DNA of 64,000 nucleotides from Homalodisca vitripennis (lineage: Eukaryota; Arthropoda; Insecta; Hemiptera; Cicadellidae): positions 131,392,001-131,456,000 of the forward strand of contig NC_060213.1 of assembly GCF_021130785.1 (NCBI RefSeq), read 5' to 3'. Shown one piece after another: positions 57,081 to 64,000 of this stretch. The position numbers and the translations under genes were made by a program. Below the pieces are notes generated by a model that saw nothing but the letters and a program-made list of their open reading frames with translations, had not been told where the DNA came from and did not search any database. Every line of letters begins with the position of its first letter. Positions within the stretch are counted from its first letter, which is position 1.

Positions 57081-58792
57081 CAATTTACTACCGTCTTACT
57101 ACGTCACATGTTAACGTATCATATAATTGTACTCAGTAAACTGATGGGTTTCAATGGTGTATCAAAAGACCTGATAGATTGTAACGAAAGTCTTATCAGC
57201 AAATATTACAAATTAAAATGTCACAAGATTGAGCAAAGCCATTTAAAAATCTATTTATTCTGCTATTTTCTAGTTGCCATAATGGTTATTTATGAGACCA
57301 TCGTAAAAATGTTGGCTAACGCTCGACCAATTCCCGCTGTGACAACCACTATAATTGATCTAAGTGTTGTCTATATAGAAATGAAGCTTCATGCACAATT
57401 TCAAGTCTTCAAGTCTTTTCGAGATTTGTGCAGTCAACCAGACAGACAGACAGACAGAATTCTTTCCAGTCCCTGAAATGTAAGGCTTCCCTCAGCCATT
57501 AAAAATGTGAATTAATTCATGTGTTTATTTAAAACTACAATAATTTGAGCAACATTAAGGTTTCTTTTCATTTATTTTTAAACCAGTTTGAATTTCTAGC
57601 CTTACTTATGTATACTGCGTCAAAATAAGATTGTCTACCAGAATTTATAAGAGAGAAAGCATTGCATTTAAACTGAGCATGTGAGAGTGCAGAGAATTTG
57701 GTACGATGTTCTCTGGACACAGTCCGTAGTTAATTGCTAATTGGTCCTTTCAAGTTTAATACAGTCCCCATTTCCCAATCAGACATAAAACGCGTTTTGA
57801 AACACAAAACCTGCAATTAAATGATGACGACAACTACTAAAATTAACAAACTAAGTGAAATGTATCCAGCCACGAATGTGGTTGTTATTTATATGTCATC
57901 ATATTCAAATTTAACCATTGCCTCTAGGGTTATGTGCATGACGCTCTATTTGATCTAGATGTAGCGTATCTATTCTATTAACTCAGACGGATAAAATTAA
58001 ATACAGCGTTGCTATATTATAATCGACGATTTGCAAACTACTTCAGAAATATTTTATAACCGTCAATTAAATTTTATGACGAACGTACTATTTGATAACG
58101 ATGTATTGTAGTGCCCTGTTAAACTCATGGCCGTAACGAATCGATCTAACGTAGATAAGACACGTTTCTGTGAAACAACCAAATGACAATGACGTCTGTT
58201 CCACGTCATTCGATTGTGGGCGAATAGAAAATAGTACCAATGATCATCAATATCAACGTCATTCAGTTTAATGTAATAAATAACAAGTCTAGACCACAAT
58301 TTGAAATCTTGGCCAGGTGCAAATATATTTAACAAAAGAGAAGAATGAAAAATTTGGCTCCGTACGTAAAAATTTCACCAACATAGTACTTAGTGCCTTA
58401 ATTTTAATATCACATTTTATTTTAAATTACTACTGTAGAAAGCAATTACACCTTACAACACAAACAGAAACATTATTTTACACATCGTAAATCTGTGAGA
58501 AAAAGTTCAATCTAACAACTTCAGTATCAGTTTCGTGATTGAATTAAAACAATCTAAAAGCTTTTCTGATAATAATGTGTTTGTTGGTTTTAAAACGGTA
58601 GTCTTACCTTAACAACAAAGTTCCGTATGAGAGAAATTGAAGCTCGTAGTCTCAATACAACAACCTTTATGAAGGATGATCAAGAAGGCTCTAGATCAGG
58701 TCAAGAGCTCTTCGATATCTTTGTGATTTGTCGAACACTGCCTATGGTGAAATTGCACTCCAGTTGTGATTCTGAAGTAATGTGACTCTCGT

Positions 58793-59030
58793 ACTGCATG
58801 GAAAGAGAACTTCAAGTTCTTTGAATGGTTTATATTTAGCTGTGGAATGGATGTGTGAATGTGTATTGGCAATTTATAACTCACTTTTCATTCGTTTTTT
58901 CTTCTTACTGCATGGAAAGGGGATTTTAAGTTCTCTCACTGGTTCATTAAAGGCAGCTGAGGAATGGATGTACGAATACGTATTGACAATTTATAAATCA
59001 CTTTTCATTCGTTTTCTCTTCGTGCTGGCA
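58793..59030 (+). repeat. 114-bp tandem repeat, two units (duplicate copy)
   Basis: Units start at 58793 and 58907. One unit fewer than in copy 1, removed precisely in frame. Confidence 0.85.
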
Positions 59031-60004
59031 TAGAAAGAGAACACGAACGTTGAGGTTTAGTATAGAATGCGTGTGGATGTTCAATTAAATTAAATAACTT
59101 AAAAAATAAACTCTTGACTTGATTTGAATAATCATCTAATATTAATACAGGCAGTACATTTTTGTACATTAGTATCGTTATTTTTTCCAGCCTAACGAAG
59201 AATTTATATCCCAAACCCCGAAACGTTGTGTTAGACCTTTTGTAACATATAACGATGGAAAATGTTTAAAATCCTGTTATCCTTTCAAACTGAGCTTGTT
59301 CTCAGTTATATATATCAATTTAGAAACTTCTTGGTTAATCTTATGTTTTATATTTTCAACCAGCAGAATAATAAAGCAGATAATATTTCTTAAAATTTCG
59401 TGTTTCTGTTTTTTTATATGTTCTGAATTTAAAGATTGCATTCGTAAGCTCAAAACAAATGTATTGAAAGTTTTTTTAATCTGTTTTTTAGTTTTGGAAA
59501 TGTGTCATATACTTACATTTATAACAACAACAACAACAATTTTCCATGAAACAATATCTAAAGTTTATATTTTTTTAATCTTTAAACTTAACGAATAAAA
59601 ATTAATATATGAATCTGAGTGAATATACATCAACTTTAGGGCTAAATAGCCAGTATATGTTTCAAACTTATGAATTCGCAATCAAATTTAGATCTATATA
59701 AATACGATTGACTTTGTAAATAATACTTCAAAATTTACGAATAAAGGATAAGTTTTCGATATCAATCTCATGACGAAATAATATATTTAAAACATGTAAT
59801 ACGCTAAAAAAATAATCTAATTGATGCTATACACAATCCGTGTTATAATAGTTTAATTCAGGCGAAATTACAGACAGTCATAAGTGACAATTATGCTGAT
59901 ACAGTCATCAACTTTCGTTTGGTCGATTAGTCAGCACATTTTATAACTGGAAAAGCTATAAAAATCCTTAATGACGTTCATGTTATCTTTCAATAAGCAG
60001 TGTT

Positions 60005-60245
60005 TCATAGGCGAACGTCGATAGAGTCGTCACGAAGAATCTCTTTATAAATCTCCACAAAATGTACTTGGAAGAAAAAAGTTACTAAGACAGATCCTTG
60101 AGGGACCCCGATTGAGTGATGAAAGCCCGAACACAGCTCAATCTCTGAACTCGATGAACCGAGTCCGAATACACAAGAGAAACCAGTTTTGCAACCCAAG
60201 ATGACGATGGCAACACTTTGGTAGGAAATATGTTAAGAGCGAATG
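60005..60245 (-). pseudogene. LINE RT fragment (duplicate copy)
   Basis: The minus frame has HHSIGVPQGSVLVTFFF. Here the conserved proline is kept, unlike copy 1 (GVLQGSVL). Surrounding frames are broken. Confidence 0.65.
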
Positions 60246-60925
60246 TGTGGCAACGTCCTTTACGGCAGCTTTCATTGAAACATCAGCCTGGTGACTTACC
60301 CTGACATTTAGTTTAAAACCCGATTTCCATTGCAAAATCGTAGTCGATTAGTTAAAACATTGAAATTGTTTTAAATAAAATGGAATGTAAGGACAGCAAA
60401 TATTTACTATACAGATCATGTGTCTTGAATCCTGTTTCTGACGTTTTCGATACTAAATATCAAATCACGTATATTAAGAAATGCACCATGTTAGTGTCAA
60501 CACCAGGTGATATAGAAATCCTGAATCCAATCCACCCATAATTGAAACCATTTTGAAATCTCAATAGCTGAGAAAAATTAATTTTTACTGATACTAATAA
60601 GATCGCTTAGTATTTTTAAAACATAAAATGACGTAGTTACATTTTATCAATACTTATTAATACATCACAGTTTATTAATACTTAATATAATGTTTTAAAG
60701 TTGGCTCGTAAAGAAGATAACTATAATAATAATAATTGGCGATCGGTACGGTAGATGATGATGATGATGTCAAAACAGGAATTGGAGGTTGGCCTTAATA
60801 TTATATGTATTGCTACAGGTCAGTTTTCAGTGGTTGGTTGATCATTGTAGACCTATTGGTGTTTGGTTTGGAGGTAGTGTGCATGGAGTTGAAACACAAC
60901 GTGTTTGATGTGATTCCTGATTAAT

Positions 60926-62171
60926 CACCACTGAAAACATACTTTTTTTTAAATACACAATAAAAATAGCTTAACCATTTTTTTTCTAGTGTGTAGTAGG
61001 CTAACAAAAAATACAAAAATATAAAACGGCCAAATAGTTGTCACATACAGCCTACAGCGAATAAAAACGGGGGTTTTTCGCGTTTTTCAGACCATATTTA
61101 AAATTGATATATCTAAGAAACTATCCAACATATTGCACTACTCATGGTCTAATTTTGAAGATATGGATCTAATCTAAATATTTAGGTAGATTTATCATGG
61201 TAGCATTATTCGTTTTAATAAAATAATTTAGTAAATTTTAGCCTTTTTTAAAAAAAAAACATGCATATATATAAAATTATGTTTCTATTCATCATATATA
61301 CATAAAAATCTAATTCTACCTAAATATTTAGAAAAAGATCTACTTAATACGTGGTAAAAATATGAACTTTCTATCTCAATTAATTCCCAATATATATCGA
61401 TTTTTGTCTGAAAATTTATGGAAATTCAAACTTTTGGAAAACTGCAATAAAAGTAAACGTAGGTTCAACACTAATATATCACGTATATTTTTTAGTTTAT
61501 TGTTCTGAAATAAATTTACACAATATATTAGGTCAAAAAGTTGTATTATACATCAATATTAGATCATATTATTATGTCAGTGTTCAGTAAAATACAAATA
61601 TATATATAAATTGTAAAATAAAACAGAGTTCGGTCGGTGACGTAGGTTGCAGGTTGCACCTCATATCCCTTTGCAATATCGTCCTTATTTCTTCTAGCAA
61701 CATTTTGTTTTGTATTCTTGACTCTTCCAATATTTCATGGCATAAAAATGAACTAAACTTCACTCAAAACAAACAGCCTGAAACTCAACAGTAGAATGAC
61801 AGATGACGGAACACAAATTGTTTTGTTTTTATTCTATTACTACTTCTTCTTCTTCTTTAGCATAGAGTAATGAAAATAAAACAGTACAATGATTGATATG
61901 CGTATTAAACTAGATTTAAATATCTGGTTTACATATTTATAATGAAATATATAAAAGAAATTATGATTTTTTTAGTAAAAAAATAAGGTATCTAGGAAAA
62001 ATGTGAAATTTTGGACATTGACGCGCTTGCAAAAAACGTTATTTTTTCATACTTAGGGTTAAAATGTAGGTCTTAGGATACTATGTTTTTGTTCAGTTGG
62101 TTCCAAATGACAAAATATGACAAAAAAACTTTTTTTGAAAATTTCATATTTTTTCCTTATTTTCAGTGGTG
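60926..62171. mobile_element. 1246-bp non-autonomous DNA transposon with TIRs
   Basis: The ends CACCACTGAAAA and TTTTCAGTGGTG are perfect inverted repeats of 12 bp. The flanking AAT at 60923-60925 and 62172-62174 is a 3-bp target duplication. Copy 1 has an uninterrupted site (CCTGATTTAAGCGTGCC at about 38024). No frame of 60 codons lies inside, and the body is AT-rich with many T and A runs. CAC termini with a 3-bp duplication are compatible with the CACTA/Chapaev group, but the class is not proven. Confidence 0.85.
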
Positions 62172-62174
62172 AAT

Positions 62175-62400
62175 CCCCTTGCGTGCCACAACGCTTTGGC
62201 ATGATTTGTTTATTTTAACCCAGACTGTAGTTATGTTATTAGGTTACTTTTCTACCTGAAGAAGGAAGAGATCAGATTGAGTAAATTTAGAAACAGTTAC
62301 AGTTTACAAAAATCACTGAAACAATGGAGAATATCCGGTAAAAACCAGTCTGCTACACAAACCTGTATGTTGCCGATATCTTGTCTTCCTCGACTGTCCA
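62175..62400 (+). mobile_element. family-A right-half relic (duplicate, split by the transposon)
   Basis: GCGTGCCACAACGCTTTGGC, ACCTGAAGAAGGAAGAGATC and AGATTGAGTAAATTTAG match 38030-38215. The left part lies before 60926. Confidence 0.6.
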
Positions 62401-64000
62401 TTTCTCCACCTTAAGTGGATTTCCGTTCGCCGTCAAGGACTCGATCAATGGATCTGCTCGGCAGGCGTCACTACTCACGTGGTTATGACTTCCATGGTCC
62501 ACCTGCTAGAGTGATGAGGCTGGGGAACAGTGTCTTCCATACCATTGATTTCTTCAAAGAAAGTGCCTCAAAAATTCGGAGAAGAGTACAGCTGTCCCCT
62601 AATATGCTCCTGCATAAAAATTTAAAATACATTTAATGTATATCCTTATGTTATTGTTATAGATTGTCATCCATTGTATTGTATTAATTTGTAGTTTATC
62701 GGTTTTTATTTGTCAATTATTGTTTGTATACTTATTTGTTTTGCTATTAGAATGAAATAAAAATCTAATCCTACCAAGATAAAAAAACAGACCTTAAACA
62801 AAGAGTAACTTTTTATAATGTAGTATTAAAAAAATATTTATAAGTACAACAATTTTATTATGATGGATTTGATTGTTCCAGCCAATATTAGAATAATTAA
62901 CACAACCTATCACTCATAGCCAGTTCAGGTAGTAGTCATCAATATTACAAAATATCTATTACAGATGGTAAATAAGCTAATCTGTGGGGAAGCTATTCCA
63001 TGCTATAAATTACTTGCATTCCTTTGAACGAGCCAAGTAAACTTTACACCAGAGTGGAGAAGTAGGAAATAGTGTGTAAGAAATTACTTCCCCAATATTA
63101 TAATACTATCTGTGCTTATTTTAAATTACGTTCTTAAAAGAAGTTCTAGATATTTTTGCATAATGATGTTAGTTACGGTAAATAAAACTATTATCCTATA
63201 TACATATTTTATATTCATCGGAAACTATTTAATTGTAGTTGTGCATTTTGTAGATTTGAAATACATCCGACTATGTGGCTCTGCCGACTGGCTCTTAATG
63301 TTCCTGTGTTAATATAATGAGGGTACGGTTGCTTAGTTTAAACAGCTGATTACTTGCATTGCTAAGGCAATTATTCTCAATCCACCACCCAACAATATTA
63401 GCTTATTTCTTTATGACGGTTTACATTCATAGATATTTGAACTCACTCCATTATTTAAAAAAAGGTTAATTTATTTCACACTATTCTTTTATAACGAAAC
63501 TAATAATATTCAGGAAATGTAATACTCCAAACGTCAATTGTAAAGTTTAATCTGAAACTTTTACCGAAGCACCAATACACAAGTACAGTTATTACTCAGC
63601 ACAAGTGGATGTTAACAGCTAACTCCACGCTCAATAACGACGATATACGAGCCTTATACATTCAGAATTTTCCAGTTTCTTTCATCCCATCTGATTTCTT
63701 AGCGAAATTGAAGCGACGGAGCGTTTTCAAAAGTTTACATTTCATCATCGGCAAAAAAGACGAGGCAGTGGTATTACGTATTTAGATCCCTAATTTAATT
63801 TCAATCTCATTTCTGAAAACGTACGAGACGATCTATTAAAACATGTATTACCGTAACGGATGGATTCGTAAACAGATTTACAAAGAGAACATTATATACA
63901 GAGTATTCCAAAAGACTTTAAACAAAGTAAAGTAAAGATTTTTAAAACATATTTTAGGATGGTCAACATGGGTTTCAAAATTTGTCATCCTTATATGTTA

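Larger units (their letters stand above)
51552..64000 (+). repeat. segmental duplication, copy 2 (runs off the window)
   Basis: Collinear with 27512-39970. Copy-2-only pieces are about 52927-53437, about 53697-53757, about 54297-54415, about 54584-54820 and the transposon 60926-62171. The first shared bases lie in the last codons of the LINE relic, so the left junction falls in LINE sequence in both copies. Confidence 0.95.

Noticed and set aside
56811..57476. 221-codon plus frame as a host gene
   Set aside because: It runs through a palindromic MITE and a dispersed-repeat tail with CAGACAGA, and the duplicate copy has a stop and a 4-base insertion. No domain is visible.
1..64000. tRNA and rRNA genes
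   Set aside because: I looked for B-box-like GGTTCGAAT words with a matching A box and for rRNA-like GC-rich conserved stretches and saw none, but covariance models were not run.

Overview
This looks like non-coding, transposon- and satellite-rich DNA from a large animal genome, most likely an insect. The evidence is AT-rich sequence, Jockey/CR1-type non-LTR retrotransposon relics, foldback and MITE-like elements, a TACAGGGTGTCCC-type repeat as seen in many insects, several tandem satellites, and no bacterial-style gene packing. I find no intact host gene. The longest open frames lie in retrotransposon relics or in tandem repeats whose unit length is a multiple of three. The order or species cannot be fixed from this window.

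Layout. 1-4480 is a 110-bp satellite whose variant monomers recur in the same order 1323 bp apart (12 monomers), a higher-order repeat. 5349-7277 is a second array built from a 69-bp module inside a 215-bp composite. 7.3-22.4 kb is mostly AT-rich single-copy or degraded DNA. It holds GC-rich islands near 10.0, 16.0 and 18.3 kb (the first two could be minus-strand promoter/first exons ending at splice donors), several copies of one palindromic MITE family, a 0.65-kb element with inverted ends and a 42-codon frame, a G-quadruplex-type tract, and diverged local duplications. 22.4-23.9 kb is a rearranged minus-strand LINE 3' half with a terminal stem-loop and an AAAT-type tail.

27.5-40.0 kb and 51.55 kb to the window end are two direct copies of one block of at least 12 kb, about 24 kb apart. 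Their identity is very uneven: almost perfect around 55.1-57.5 kb, and indel-rich after 60.5 kb. They differ by discrete insertions, including a 1.25-kb DNA transposon with clean ends and a target duplication at 60926-62171. Between the copies, 43540-46839 reads as one DNA element whose left inverted terminal repeat has expanded into thirteen 151-bp units while the right terminus stays single. Ten left units and the right terminus carry a perfect TGACGTCA palindrome. This is the most unusual structure in the window.

No pathway or gene cooperation can be described. The biology here is repeat birth, amplification and decay, plus a recent segmental duplication or an assembly/haplotype artefact. 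All identifications come from reading the sequence; no search was run.
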